Shown: positions 17,171-26,672, numbered from the stretch's first letter. The stretch: DNA of 64,000 bases from Pelotomaculum propionicicum (GCF_004369225.1 NZ_QFFZ01000010.1:1-64000), one strand, 5' to 3'. Numbers and translations: made by a program. The notes: generated by a model from the letters alone, not told the origin.

Positions 17171-17359
17171 TTAATCCACCCCTCTTTTCTAATTTTACTT
17201 GCAACTTTGAGTTATTAAAAAATCAAATTTCTTCATATATTTCTTTTTTCCTTTTTTTGACCGCGATTATAAAAAAATTGTTCATTTCAAGAAAGGATTT
17301 CTTTGGTCGTATTGAACTAAATACATGAAAAACAAGTCAAATAATAAAGGAGAAAAAAT

Positions 17360-18190
17360 ATGGAGTTGCTGGAAAGGTTTAAAGAATCAGCGGAGGTTAT
17401 AAAAAATGCCAGGGCTGTGGTGATAAACACCGGAGCGGGTATGGGGGTGGACTCCGGTTTGCCGGATTTCCGCGGCGACAAGGGCTTCTGGAAAGCCTAC
17501 CCCTTGTACGAACGTTTGGGCATAAGCTTTGTCGAAGCAGCCAACCCTTCTCACTTTGCCATGGACCCGGCGTTCGGCTGGGGGTTTTACGGCCACCGCG
17601 CCGCCCTCTACCACGCTGCCGAACCGCACGCCGGTTACCAATTGCTGCTTGCATGGATTGACAGACTAAAACTCGATTATTTTGTAGTCACCTCCAACGT
17701 GGACGGACATTTTCAAAAAGCGGGCTTTGCCGAAGAAAAAATATATGAGGTGCACGGTTCCATCAACTACCTGCAGTGCCTGACACCGTGCTGCGATGAC
17801 ATCTGGCCCAACGATGAGATTGTGCCTGTGAACCACTCCGACATGCGGGCGCAGTATATCCCGCGCTGCCCTCACTGCGGCGCTGTGGCCAGGCCGAATA
17901 TACTCATGTTCGGGGACTATTCCTGGCTGAGCCTGCGGACTGACCGCCAGAACACCAACTTTATTCGTTTCCTTAACCAGCACAGGAATGACCGCCTGGC
18001 GGTAATCGAGATGGGCGCCGGCGCCGCTGTTTCAACTATCCGCAGGATGAGTGAACACCTGGGCGGCCAGCGTCTGACCATTGTGATCAGGATTAACCCC
18101 CGTGAGCCGCATATTCCAAATCCTCATATTTCAATACCATGTACGGCGCTGCAGGCACTGCAGGGGATAGACCATGCTTTGTCGGAATAA
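17360..18190 (+). CDS. Sir2-family NAD-dependent protein deacylase
   Basis: The 276-residue sirtuin has the NAD-binding GAGMGVDSGLPDFRG motif (25-39), TSNVDGHF (111-118) in place of the classical TQNID, and the catalytic His in YEVHGS (H132). Four cysteines (C140 and C144/145 in LQCLTPCC, then CPHC about 30 residues later) suit a structural zinc site. The protein would remove acyl groups from lysine using NAD. The substitutions around TQNID mark it as an atypical branch, so ADP-ribosyltransferase or another deacylase activity is possible. The ATG has an AAAGGAG site. It stands alone between divergent ABC genes and a hypothetical gene. Confidence 0.9.
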   Translation: MELLERFKESAEVIKNARAVVINTGAGMGVDSGLPDFRGDKGFWKAYPLYERLGISFVEAANPSHFAMDPAFGWGFYGHRAALYHAAEPHAGYQLLLAWIDRLKLDYFVVTSNVDGHFQKAGFAEEKIYEVHGSINYLQCLTPCCDDIWPNDEIVPVNHSDMRAQYIPRCPHCGAVARPNILMFGDYSWLSLRTDRQNTNFIRFLNQHRNDRLAVIEMGAGAAVSTIRRMSEHLGGQRLTIVIRINPREPHIPNPHISIPCTALQALQGIDHALSE

Positions 18191-18369
18191 GAAAAGGATA
18201 TTTTAGATTTATGTAGAATTTATAAGTTAACCTCCTGAGATAAAATTCCAGATAACTGCGGTTTAGGCCTTTAGCAGACAGCAGGAGAGAAAGGCTATAT
18301 GTTAAGTATTCTTCATTTTTTAGTATCCAAAGTTTTGCAACGAGCAGAAATATTCTTGGGGGAGGTATC

Positions 18370-18855
18370 ATGCGGCGTTTTGTAATTTTTACCCCCGGGT
18401 GCACCGAGGAGGATTTAAAAGTTTGGGAAGATGCCGGTTTTAAGCTGGTTGATGAAACAAGCTTGGATTACCCGGAGCTGAGACCGGATGTGATTTTTAT
18501 CTGTGACTTCAAGGCAGGCGTGATCACCTGGCAACTGATCAGTAAACTACTGCCCAAAGTATTGATACTGACTGGCAGCTCTGAACAAACACCTGTTATC
18601 CCCGGTGAACTGGCCGATTTATTCAATTTACAGGTAATTAAAGGAGAAAATATTAGTTTTACTATCGGCAGCACCATTCAAGGCCAGGTCGTCACACCTG
18701 CCTGGGAAATCTACCGTGTAAGTGACGGGCCGCTCACCCCGCAGGAACAGCTCCAAGCACTGGCGGACTCAATTTACAGGTTTTTACTGCAAGACGTTTT
18801 TAAGGAAACGGCTGAATGGTGCGGGCACATGTCATCAGTAGTGGGACCAATGTAA
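18370..18855 (+). CDS. Hypothetical protein, 161 residues
   Basis: I do not recognise this family. The ATG has a GGGGGAGG site and codon use looks genuine. The sequence suggests a small alpha/beta fold: RRFVIFTPGCTEEDLKVWED at the start, a VIFICDFKAGVITWQLI segment and KVLILTGSSEQ, which together read like a degenerate nucleotide-binding or receiver-like fold with no acceptor motif. Cysteines occur near residues 11, 45 and 150. It precedes the secreted TPGT protein by 71 bp on the same strand and may be co-transcribed. Function unknown. Confidence 0.65.
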   Translation: MRRFVIFTPGCTEEDLKVWEDAGFKLVDETSLDYPELRPDVIFICDFKAGVITWQLISKLLPKVLILTGSSEQTPVIPGELADLFNLQVIKGENISFTIGSTIQGQVVTPAWEIYRVSDGPLTPQEQLQALADSIYRFLLQDVFKETAEWCGHMSSVVGPM

Positions 18856-18926
18856 AAGCACCATGGATATAAACAAATACTTAACAAATAGCACCACTAA
18901 TTTTAATATATGTGGAGAGATGAACA

Positions 18927-21305
18927 GTGAAAATTGTGAGAGTTTTAACAAGTTTAATTTGTTTTTTAGGTTTTATTATGTTGGCAAGTCCAGCAATGGC
19001 TACCACCACATACTATTCAACCAGCCCTACTATACCTGATGGTGGTTTTCAGAAAGTCGGTAGCGTAGTAACTATTGTAGGAACAACAACAACCACTTTT
19101 AACGGTGACAGTCAGGTAGATCGCGCTGAGTTCCGGTTGCCGGCAGGCTTCTATTTTAAAACATATGATTTATCAGATGACGGCGTTAACACGCAATCCA
19201 TTGACGTTGTAGTCAGCGTAGGACAAGGATTTAACAGCAGCACGTCAGAAGTCGTCACTATTACCCCTCTTGATCCAAGTTCATCAGATCCCAGCAACTT
19301 TCGCGGCTTTGAACTGGCAGTTAAAAAACCCTCCGGCGGTGATGGCAAAGTACCTCAAATCCTAATTTACATCAACAGAATTTACGTTCCGAAAGGTATT
19401 TCCGGCGCTGTAACCCTGAGAGTTGATCGTAGCGGCAACTCAGCTTTTTCAGCAGGCGCCCCTGACCCCACTATCGCCTACGTGTCAGCCAAGAGTTTAA
19501 GTCTTACTATGGAGAGAACCACCTCTTTTAATTCAGGCAATAATACAATCGGACCAATTGTCGTAACAGAGAATATGCCGGGGGCCTTTAAATGGCTAGA
19601 ACTAACCCTTCCCAGCGGCTTTACCTGGGTTCCCGGCACAGTTGTAATCAACCCTGGACTGGGTCTGCGTGATATTGAGCTCAAAGATCCTACTTTTACC
19701 AGTGACCCCAGGTATGGGCAGTCGGTGATGCGGGTAGAGCCCGCTGAAGGAGCCGGGTCGTCTATTGCAGGACAATTACGGATAGAATGTGATGTTGAAG
19801 TTGATGAGAATCAAGCGGCACCCGGAAGTGTCATCGTTACAGTTGACGGTGATGCCAGTGTTAATAATAGTTCCTTAACAGTAGGGACTTTTGACCTGCA
19901 AAAATACACTGTTACGGCAGGTACGTTAAAAACGCTTTATAGCGGTTTAAAGGGCCAAAAAATCACTGACATAACCATTACAGAACTGGCGCCTGGTGCC
20001 TTACTTGAAGGCAGGACGGTTTTACTATCTCTCCCCTCCTGGGCAAAGTGGGACGTATACCCCACCGTCCAGGTTGAAGGTGTCAGTGAGTTGTCGACAA
20101 ACACCGATAATGGTCAGGCGTTTCCAACGGGAAACAATGGAAACCAGGTAAAATTTTCTATTACCACGGCCAGTCAAAATGATCCGGGAAAAATTATTAT
20201 CAAGGATGCTAAAGTAAATTTACAGGCAGATGCCCCGCAGGGTGAGTTAAAGATAACCGTGAGTGGTTCAGCAGGTATCTCGGCAGAATCATCAGTGGGA
20301 ACTATAATGGCCCCCGTAACCCTTAACGCCTTATCTAAGCCTTCGCTGGTCCTGGGCGCCAGAGAACAAAAAGCCGGGGATATTGAGATTAAGGAAGCCG
20401 CTGGGCGTATATTTTTAGCTAAAGAATTGTGGGTTGATTTTCCGAGTAACGTTACCCTTACACATTCCCCAAACGTACAGGTAACAAACGGCAATTTAGA
20501 CATTGGCGAGCCTTATTTCCCATCAGACAACAACCAACGCCTGATAATACCAATTAATACATCCAGTTCATCACCCGGAACGATCTTTATAAGTGAAATT
20601 TATTATGACATTGGAAACCTTGCGGCAGATGGCGACATAAAAATAGATGTTGGAGGACCGGCGGTAAATGAAGTAAATCAGGGAAATACTCCGTTATTCC
20701 CTTTTCATGACTGGGCAGGAAGCGTAGTTAATGCGGTGATCGGTCAAACTCCGGGCACTACTCCGGGCACCACTCCGGGCACTACTCCGGGCACTACTCC
20801 GGGCACCACTCCGGGCACTACTCCGGGCACTACTCCGGGCACCACTCCGGGCACTACTCCGGGCACCACCCCGGGCACCACCCCGGGCACCACCCCGGGC
20901 ACTACCCCGGGCACTACCCCTGAAGCCAGGAATATTTTATTTTTCATCGGTGACGGGACTTATCGGGTAAATGGTGATGTTTTTATGATGGATGTCTCCC
21001 CTTATATAGATTCAGACAGGACCTTCATACCACTCCGTTTTACCGGTATCGCCCTGGGTATCCCGTCTGAAAATATTTTCTGGGACAGCGAAAAGCAGAC
21101 CGCCCTGTTAATCTTTAAAGGCACAACCCTCAGAGTCACCCTGGGAGAAAATGCTATTTATAAAAATGACACCCGGGTGGAAATCGACGTTGCCCCACAG
21201 CTTTATAACGACCGGATTATGCTGCCGATAAGAGCAGTTGCTACCGCTTTTGGCGCCACTGTAGACTGGGATGCGCCAAACCAGATGATAAAGATCGTTA
21301 TATAA
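18927..21305 (+). CDS. Secreted surface protein with TPGT linker and C-terminal stalk domain
   Basis: The 792-residue protein has a signal peptide ending near LASPAMA and an all-beta body of about 580 residues made of three or more related segments (for example the repeated MERTTSF...IGPIVVTEN, LYSGLKGQKITDITITELAPG, LVLGAREQKAGDIEIKEAAG patterns). A 14-unit TPGT linker (about 607-663) leads to a copper-amine-oxidase-N-like stalk domain (about 670-792: DSDRTFIPLRF, ...LPIRAVATAFGATVDWD). It is probably a cell-surface or matrix protein. The start is a GTG at 18927. A terminator follows the stop. The same stalk domain type occurs at the end of the CbiK protein in this window. Confidence 0.85.
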   Translation: MKIVRVLTSLICFLGFIMLASPAMATTTYYSTSPTIPDGGFQKVGSVVTIVGTTTTTFNGDSQVDRAEFRLPAGFYFKTYDLSDDGVNTQSIDVVVSVGQGFNSSTSEVVTITPLDPSSSDPSNFRGFELAVKKPSGGDGKVPQILIYINRIYVPKGISGAVTLRVDRSGNSAFSAGAPDPTIAYVSAKSLSLTMERTTSFNSGNNTIGPIVVTENMPGAFKWLELTLPSGFTWVPGTVVINPGLGLRDIELKDPTFTSDPRYGQSVMRVEPAEGAGSSIAGQLRIECDVEVDENQAAPGSVIVTVDGDASVNNSSLTVGTFDLQKYTVTAGTLKTLYSGLKGQKITDITITELAPGALLEGRTVLLSLPSWAKWDVYPTVQVEGVSELSTNTDNGQAFPTGNNGNQVKFSITTASQNDPGKIIIKDAKVNLQADAPQGELKITVSGSAGISAESSVGTIMAPVTLNALSKPSLVLGAREQKAGDIEIKEAAGRIFLAKELWVDFPSNVTLTHSPNVQVTNGNLDIGEPYFPSDNNQRLIIPINTSSSSPGTIFISEIYYDIGNLAADGDIKIDVGGPAVNEVNQGNTPLFPFHDWAGSVVNAVIGQTPGTTPGTTPGTTPGTTPGTTPGTTPGTTPGTTPGTTPGTTPGTTPGTTPGTTPGTTPEARNILFFIGDGTYRVNGDVFMMDVSPYIDSDRTFIPLRFTGIALGIPSENIFWDSEKQTALLIFKGTTLRVTLGENAIYKNDTRVEIDVAPQLYNDRIMLPIRAVATAFGATVDWDAPNQMIKIVI
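20748..20915 (+). repeat. 12-bp minisatellite encoding TPGT repeats
   Basis: Fourteen in-frame copies of the 12-bp unit AC(T/C)CCGGGCAC(T/C) run without interruption. Unit variants differ only at third positions, so the array is under coding constraint but prone to length change. It encodes a flexible Thr/Pro/Gly linker. Confidence 0.95.
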
Positions 21306-21324
21306 AAAACTGAAAAAAGCTAAG

Positions 21325-21352
21325 AACCCCCGACAATTCGGGGGTTTCATTT
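21325..21352. terminator. Rho-independent terminator, shared by convergent genes
   Basis: CCCCCGA-CAAT-TCGGGGG (7-bp stem) followed by TTTCATTT on the plus strand ends the surface-protein gene. The adenine deaminase gene ends at 21351 on the opposite strand, so it may serve both directions. Confidence 0.85.
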
Positions 21353-23060
21353 ATTCCCGCACCCACAAATCCACCAGCTGAAAATGGTTTGCATCCACCA
21401 ATCCCATGTCAGTAATTCTTAATTCTGGTATGACCGGAAGTGCGAGAAAAGACATGGTCATAAAAGGCGATGGCAGGGTACAACCCAGTTTTTTTGCGGC
21501 CTTGTGCAGCTCCGCGTGCTGCGCCGCCACATTGCGGGCGTCCTGGTCGGATATCAAACCGGCCAGCGGCAGGGGCAACGCGGCCAGCACTTTCCCGCCG
21601 GACACGGCAGCCAGCCCGCCGCCTGTTGCGGCAATTGTCCTAGCGGCCAGTTCCATGTCCCCGGCGGACTGGCCAACAATAATCAGGTTATGGCTGTCAT
21701 GCGCCACGGTAGAAGCGATTGCGCCGTTTTCCAACCTGAAACCTCTGACTAGGCCCACAGCCACGTTGCCGTTTTTACCGTGCCGCTCCACCACCGCCAC
21801 CCTGGCGATATCATGCGCAGCAGTAAGTTCAGCCGGCCTCACAAAAACACACCTGGTGAGAATCTGGTCCGGCAACACCTCTATCACCCTGGCCAGATTT
21901 TTGCCGGCAGGAACATCCAATTCAAAGCGGCCTCTCAACTCAGGCAGGCAGACTGTATTGCGCACACTTTTGTCCTCAGGCGCGGGCAGGCCGGCAAGGA
22001 GTTTGTTGTCCCGGGCGACCAACACCCCTTCTTTAAAAACCATTTCCGCCTGGAAATCGGCCAGGTTGGGTAAAACAACCAGGTCAGCCCGGTAACCCGG
22101 CGCCACCGCCCCTAACCCGGGCAGGTTATAATGCCGGGCCGGGTTGATTGTAGCCATTTGCACGGCCATAACCGGATCCAGGCCATATGAGACCGCTTTA
22201 CGCAAAACGAAGTCAATTTCCCCTTCATTAACCAGATCAGCAGGACTGCGGTCATCGCAGCCAAATAGTATGTTGGGACAGTTCTTCTCAGTAACGATAG
22301 GAAGAATCGAAATAAGGTTCCTGGCGGCAGACCCCTCCCGCATAATGATTTTCATGCCCAGGCGAAGTTTTTCCAGCGCTTCCGCAGCGCTGACACTCTC
22401 GTGTTCGCTGGTTATACCGGTACTAATATAGGCGTTGAGATCCCTGCCGCTCAGCTGCGGCGCATGGCCGTCAATCACAAGCCGGCTCTCGCGGGCAGCC
22501 CTGATCTTACCCAAAACGGCCTGGTCTTTCAGGCAGACACCCGGGTAATTCATCATTTCAGCAAGACCCGGGGAACGGGGGTGCTTTTTGAAAAAAGAAT
22601 CTATCTCCACCTTGCTGACCGAGGCGCCTGCAGTTTCCAGGTTAGTTGCCGGCACACAGGAAGGCATCATATAAAATATATCCAACGGCAGACCGCTTGA
22701 AGCCTTAATCATATAATCAAGTCCGGCCAGGCCGGCCACATTGACAATCTCATGCGGGTCAGCTACAACCGTCGTTACACCGTGCGGCACAACTTCCGCG
22801 GCAAAAGCGGCCGGTGTAAGCATGGAGCTTTCAATATGGATGTGGGCGTCGATCAAGCCTGGAATAAGGTATCTCCCCGCTAGATCAAAGGTCTCTTCAC
22901 CCCGGTCATAATAACCAACTCCGGCGACGACACCATCCTTAACCGCCACACTTTGTTTCAGGATCTCACCGGTAAAAACGTTTACCACCAGGGCGTCTTT
23001 TAATAAGATATCGGCCGGTGCTTTACCCCTGGCCACATCAATTACGCTTTCAATACACAT
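21351..23060 (-). CDS. ade: Adenine deaminase
   Basis: This amidohydrolase converts adenine to hypoxanthine and ammonia. The protein (about 569 residues) shows the metal site DAHIHIESSMLTP, the VADPHEIVNV loop, IDGHAP and TSEHESVSA, as in bacterial AdeC. The ATG at 23060 is preferred: it has an AAAGGTG site and gives the usual family N-terminus (ESVIDVARGKAPADI). An upstream in-frame TTG at 23129 would add 23 residues. It follows the thiamine pyrophosphokinase gene by about 100 bp and may be at the end of that operon. Confidence 0.93.
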   Translation of the reverse strand: MCIESVIDVARGKAPADILLKDALVVNVFTGEILKQSVAVKDGVVAGVGYYDRGEETFDLAGRYLIPGLIDAHIHIESSMLTPAAFAAEVVPHGVTTVVADPHEIVNVAGLAGLDYMIKASSGLPLDIFYMMPSCVPATNLETAGASVSKVEIDSFFKKHPRSPGLAEMMNYPGVCLKDQAVLGKIRAARESRLVIDGHAPQLSGRDLNAYISTGITSEHESVSAAEALEKLRLGMKIIMREGSAARNLISILPIVTEKNCPNILFGCDDRSPADLVNEGEIDFVLRKAVSYGLDPVMAVQMATINPARHYNLPGLGAVAPGYRADLVVLPNLADFQAEMVFKEGVLVARDNKLLAGLPAPEDKSVRNTVCLPELRGRFELDVPAGKNLARVIEVLPDQILTRCVFVRPAELTAAHDIARVAVVERHGKNGNVAVGLVRGFRLENGAIASTVAHDSHNLIIVGQSAGDMELAARTIAATGGGLAAVSGGKVLAALPLPLAGLISDQDARNVAAQHAELHKAAKKLGCTLPSPFMTMSFLALPVIPELRITDMGLVDANHFQLVDLWVRE

Positions 23061-23129
23061 CTGCGGCACCTTTCCCCTGTGCAATTTTTCCGCAATTCGC
23101 CATCCAGGCTCAATTTGGAGCTGGCTCAA

Positions 23130-23158
23130 AATAAGTTGGGGACATACCCTGTGTCTAC
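23130..23158 (-). repeat. Fragment resembling the palindromic element arm
   Basis: The plus-strand string aagttggggacataccctg (23130-23148) contains TTGGGGACATACC, the same 13-mer as found in the inner arms of the MITE-like elements (plus strand, copy 2). Only this short piece is recognisable, so common ancestry is possible but unproven. Confidence 0.35.
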
Positions 23159-23803
23159 CTAGGGAACCGGCGTTTTATAGTGAAAAACGGCAAGGATACC
23201 GGAATCCAGCCGGACAACCGGTTCGGCTTGGGTTATAATGTTGGAAACTGCCCACTGCCAGTTGCCCTCAAGAGTAGCTTTATTCAGAGGATATTTGAAC
23301 CCGTGCAGGTCCACCCCCGATACCCTGCTGCCCATGGCTATAAGTGATACCGTATCCCCGGGGCTGCCGGGGATAACAAGTTGTTTTTTAACCAGGTACA
23401 CCGTCATATCTGGAGAATCAAAGACAATATCGATGCCCCGCTCCAGAAAAAAAGACGCGCTGAAAATATTGGAGAGGTTGTGGTCCAGCCTTGAACCGGT
23501 GCCGCCCCATACGACTATATTCCTGCCGCCCTCCCTTGCAGCAAGCTCCAGGGCCAGCTGCGTATCGGTAAAGTCTTTCTCCGGCGGGTGCACTTCAAAG
23601 CAAACCCCAGCGTCTTCCATGAACTTGCGGTCAGGTTCACTTATGGAGTCCATATCACCCACTATCCAATGCGGTATGATGCCCAGCTCACGTGCCCGCC
23701 CGGCGCCGCCGTCAACACAGATCAGCCTTTCAAAAAGGCCGACCCTGCTTCTGTACCAGTCCAGGTTACCGTATGCGCCGTTGGTAATAACCAAAAACTT
23801 CAT
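23159..23803 (-). CDS. thiN: Thiamine pyrophosphokinase
   Basis: The enzyme transfers pyrophosphate from ATP to thiamine, giving thiamine diphosphate. The 214-residue protein has the family motifs ICVDGGAGRARELG, IVGDMDSI, EKDFTDTQLAL and WGGTGSRLDHNLSNI. The ATG at 23803 is chosen because it has a GGGAGG site; the frame could start 14 codons earlier without good signals. It is the last gene of the TPP-riboswitch operon, giving the final step after precursor uptake. Confidence 0.93.
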   Translation of the reverse strand: MKFLVITNGAYGNLDWYRSRVGLFERLICVDGGAGRARELGIIPHWIVGDMDSISEPDRKFMEDAGVCFEVHPPEKDFTDTQLALELAAREGGRNIVVWGGTGSRLDHNLSNIFSASFFLERGIDIVFDSPDMTVYLVKKQLVIPGSPGDTVSLIAMGSRVSGVDLHGFKYPLNKATLEGNWQWAVSNIITQAEPVVRLDSGILAVFHYKTPVP

Positions 23804-23857
23804 CTCAAAAACCTCCCGCTGCCGGGATTTTACCCAAACAAACATTGATTATACCTT

Positions 23858-24598
23858 TTAGATGGCCAGAGCTTCCATTACCGCGTCACGGATCACCCCA
23901 TATACCGGGTCAACGATCGTTCGTCCATGTGACGGCCTGCAGAAAGGGATTTTAATCTCAAGCTTAACGACTGTGGGACATTCCGACAGCACATATATCC
24001 TGTCGCACAGGTAAAGAGCCTCGTCCACATCATGGGTTATGAACATTACAGTCGGGTTGATCTGGTTAAACACATCAATCAGCCAGGACTGCATTTTTCT
24101 TTTGGTTATTGCGTCTAAAGAAGCGAAGGGCTCGTCCAGCAGCAGGATGTCGCTTGAAAAAAGATAAGTCCTCAGCATTGCCGCCCTCTGCCGCATACCG
24201 CCGGACAGCTGCCTGGGATAATATTTTTCAAAACCGGCCAGGCCAAATTGTTTAAAATGCTCTAAGGCCTGGTCACAGGCCTTTTTCCTGGGCAGGCCTT
24301 TCAGTACCAGCGGAATGCTGACGTTTTCAAGGATGTTAAGGGAAGGCAGCAGCAAATCCTTCTGACGCATGTAACTGACCCGGCCGGTTTTGCCCGTGAC
24401 ATCATGGCCGTCAATGAAAACACACCCTTGGTCCGGGCGCATCAACCCTGAGATGATGTTAAAGAGCGTGCTCTTGCCGCAGCCGCTCGGACCAAGGATG
24501 CCGACGAAATCTTTGTCGGCGGCATTTACATTTATTTCTCCCAGGGTCAGCAGGCCGCCCAGGGTTTTGCTGATCCCCTCAACCACTATCTCCGGCAA
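23858..24598 (-). CDS. thiZ: Thiamine-precursor ABC transporter ATPase
   Basis: This importer ATPase (246 residues) has Walker A GPSGCGKST, signature LSGGMRQR, Walker B DILLLDEP and H-loop ITHDVDEA. It belongs to the SsuB/TauB branch, and its operon with an NMT1/THI5-like binding protein under a TPP riboswitch identifies it as ThiZ. The start is a TTG at 24598 behind AAGGAG. Confidence 0.9.
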   Translation of the reverse strand: MPEIVVEGISKTLGGLLTLGEINVNAADKDFVGILGPSGCGKSTLFNIISGLMRPDQGCVFIDGHDVTGKTGRVSYMRQKDLLLPSLNILENVSIPLVLKGLPRKKACDQALEHFKQFGLAGFEKYYPRQLSGGMRQRAAMLRTYLFSSDILLLDEPFASLDAITKRKMQSWLIDVFNQINPTVMFITHDVDEALYLCDRIYVLSECPTVVKLEIKIPFCRPSHGRTIVDPVYGVIRDAVMEALAI

Positions 24599-24604
24599 TA
24601 TTAT

Positions 24605-25603
24605 TTACTCCTTGGGCAAAAATTCATTAGTAAAGGCCTGTTGGTAGTCAAGTGGTTTTTCAATAAGGCCCTGGCCGTACATCCAGTCAGCATATTTCTG
24701 CCACCTCGACTCGGTCATTTGGCCCCATACCGGGGCGTCAGCCTTGTATTCCCTGGCCAGATAAGCCTGGCTGGCCAGCACCAGGTCCTTGTTCAGCTCG
24801 GGAACACTGTCCAGCAGGACCTGGCCGGTTTCCTTCGGCTCGCGGATACAATCGGCATACCCTTTGGCTGTCGCTTTCATAAATGCGGCAACCAGCGCCG
24901 GGTTGTTTTTCACAGTCTCATCACTGGCAATCAGCAGTGGCGTGTAGAAATCAAGCGCATCGTTATAATCCCTGAGGCGAATGAAGTTGAGGGGGATACC
25001 CCTTTGTTCCGATTCTATGCCTGTCCATCCCCAGAAGATCCAGGTAAAATCAACATCTTTTTTAATGCTGGCAAAGAAGTCCGCTGTCCCTATGTTGATC
25101 ATAGCAACTTTTTTGAAGTCGGCCTTTTCCTGATTCATCAGCGCTTTGATCATTTCCTCCTCGGCTGGCGAACCCCAACCCCCATATTTTTTGCCCTCAA
25201 AATCTTTGGGGCTCTTGATGCCCTTCTCCACCGGCGAGGCGAATCCTGAAGTATTGTGCTGAATAACCGCCGCCAGAGCCTTTACCGGCACACCGGTAGT
25301 GCGCGCGATAGTAACTTCCTCCTGATAGCTGAAACCAAAATCGCCCTGGCCTGCCGCCACCAACTGGGCGGCGCCCCCTTCGCTGGGCTGGATGATTTCC
25401 ACATCAAGTCCCTGTTCCTTGTAGTAGCCGCGCTTCTGCGCCACGTATACCCCGGTGTGGTTGGTATTAGGCGTCCAGTCAAGAAGCACCGTGACCTTTT
25501 TGAGCTGCTCCTGTTTTGGCCCGGTCTCTTTTGCGGCATTGCAGCCTGTTAAAAGAAGCAGCAAAGACCACAACAACACGACAGCAAATAAACATTTTCT
25601 CAT
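24605..25603 (-). CDS. thiY: Thiamine-precursor (HMP/FAMP-type) binding lipoprotein
   Basis: The 332-residue lipoprotein has a lipobox LLTGC and the NMT1/THI5-like fold: VTVLLDWTPNTNHTGVYVAQ, a glycine-rich PSEGGAAQLVAAGQGDFGFS loop and the AVIQHNTSGFASP segment. ThiY proteins bind formylaminopyrimidine or hydroxymethylpyrimidine. The ATG has an AGGGGGA site. It is followed 6 bp later by thiZ. The riboswitch upstream of the operon supports a thiamine-precursor ligand; which pyrimidine is bound is not determined. Confidence 0.92.
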   Translation of the reverse strand: MRKCLFAVVLLWSLLLLLTGCNAAKETGPKQEQLKKVTVLLDWTPNTNHTGVYVAQKRGYYKEQGLDVEIIQPSEGGAAQLVAAGQGDFGFSYQEEVTIARTTGVPVKALAAVIQHNTSGFASPVEKGIKSPKDFEGKKYGGWGSPAEEEMIKALMNQEKADFKKVAMINIGTADFFASIKKDVDFTWIFWGWTGIESEQRGIPLNFIRLRDYNDALDFYTPLLIASDETVKNNPALVAAFMKATAKGYADCIREPKETGQVLLDSVPELNKDLVLASQAYLAREYKADAPVWGQMTESRWQKYADWMYGQGLIEKPLDYQQAFTNEFLPKE

Positions 25604-25645
25604 AAATACAATCCCCCTCTAAAAATACAATCTATATATAAGCTC

Positions 25646-26413
25646 TTACTTTTCGGTAAACCTGTTCCACGGAATTACGATCCTTTCAATAAAACTTACC
25701 AGCGCAAACAGCGCGGCGCTTAAAACCGTGACCGCCAGGATGGCCGCGAAAACGCGGTCGACCTGAAACGAACGCTGGGATAGTGTCATATAAGTGCCCA
25801 GGCCTTGTTTTGCCCCCAGCCATTCACCTATCACCGCGCCCATGACACTGTAGGCCGCGGAAATCCTGAGACCGGAAAAAAAGGCGGGCATAGCCAGCGG
25901 CAGTTTGACCATGCGAAAAACATGAAGCCTCTTGGCCTGCATCGACCTGAAAAGCTCAAGATAGTCACTGTCGACCGCCGCCAGACCACCCAGCAGGCTT
26001 ATTGCAATTGGGAAGAAACAAACCAGGACCACAACAATGATCTTAGGAAGCATCCCGTAACCGAACCAGATGATAAAGAGCGGGGCGACTGAAATGATGG
26101 GTATTGTCTGTGAGGCTACAATTAAAGGGTAGACAGCATTCTTGAATAATGCGATTTCATCCATCAAAAAAGCAACGACAAAAGAAAAAACTATAGCCAC
26201 GATAAAGCCCGCCAGGCACTCAAGCAAAGTGCTCTGGGCGTGCCTCGCTATTAATGGCGCGTTTTCCGCAAGTGTGCGCACAATTTGCAACGGCCCCGGC
26301 AGGATCCAATCCGGGATGGATTTTAGCTTTACAAGATACTCCCACAGCACCAGGAGTATAAGAATAAAAACAACCGGTACAATACGATCAGCAGTATTTA
26401 TGTACTTTTTCAT
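25646..26413 (-). CDS. thiX: Thiamine-precursor ABC transporter permease
   Basis: The permease (about 255 residues) has six or so membrane spans and the ATPase-contact segment FFSGLRISAAYSVMGAVIGEW. The ATG at 26413 overlaps the end of the MTH1187-like gene by 26 bp; GTG codons five and four positions upstream are alternatives. It acts with ThiY and ThiZ. Confidence 0.9.
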   Translation of the reverse strand: MKKYINTADRIVPVVFILILLVLWEYLVKLKSIPDWILPGPLQIVRTLAENAPLIARHAQSTLLECLAGFIVAIVFSFVVAFLMDEIALFKNAVYPLIVASQTIPIISVAPLFIIWFGYGMLPKIIVVVLVCFFPIAISLLGGLAAVDSDYLELFRSMQAKRLHVFRMVKLPLAMPAFFSGLRISAAYSVMGAVIGEWLGAKQGLGTYMTLSQRSFQVDRVFAAILAVTVLSAALFALVSFIERIVIPWNRFTEK

Positions 26414-26672
26414 CAATTGTGACACCACCGGCCTTATAGTCTATCTTTACCACCGAAATAATCCGCGTAGCCCCGTTTTCCAGGCAGATTTCCTGCGCCT
26501 TTGCAACTATCTCCAGCAAAAAGCGCAGTTCTCCTTCCATAGTTGTCTCCATAGGACCGACAATATATTTGACCCCGGACTCCCTGATCATATCGATCAC
26601 CTTGTCCACGACCGGGTACAGGTCCTCTTCAGGAACATTGGGAACTACCTGCAGGCTGACATTACAGATCAT
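26388..26672 (-). CDS. MTH1187/YkoF-like thiamine-binding protein
   Basis: The 94-residue protein matches the DUF77/MTH1187 family: NVSLQVVPNVPEEDLYPVVD at the start, then SGVKYIVGPMETTMEGEL, and VKIDYKAGG near the end. Family members fold like half of YkoF, and several bind thiamine or its precursors. It is the first gene after the TPP riboswitch and overlaps thiX, so a cytoplasmic thiamine- or precursor-binding role in the uptake system is inferred. The ATG at 26672 has a GAGGTG site. Confidence 0.85.
   Translation of the reverse strand: MICNVSLQVVPNVPEEDLYPVVDKVIDMIRESGVKYIVGPMETTMEGELRFLLEIVAKAQEICLENGATRIISVVKIDYKAGGVTIDEKVHKYC

Noticed and set aside
18093-18404. 103-codon minus-strand frame after the Sir2 gene
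   Set aside because: It overlaps the Sir2 3' end and the start of the next gene in the opposite direction, with no homology or ribosome site.
20744-20947. Minus-strand frame of repeated VVPG
   Set aside because: It is the antisense shadow of the TPGT minisatellite.
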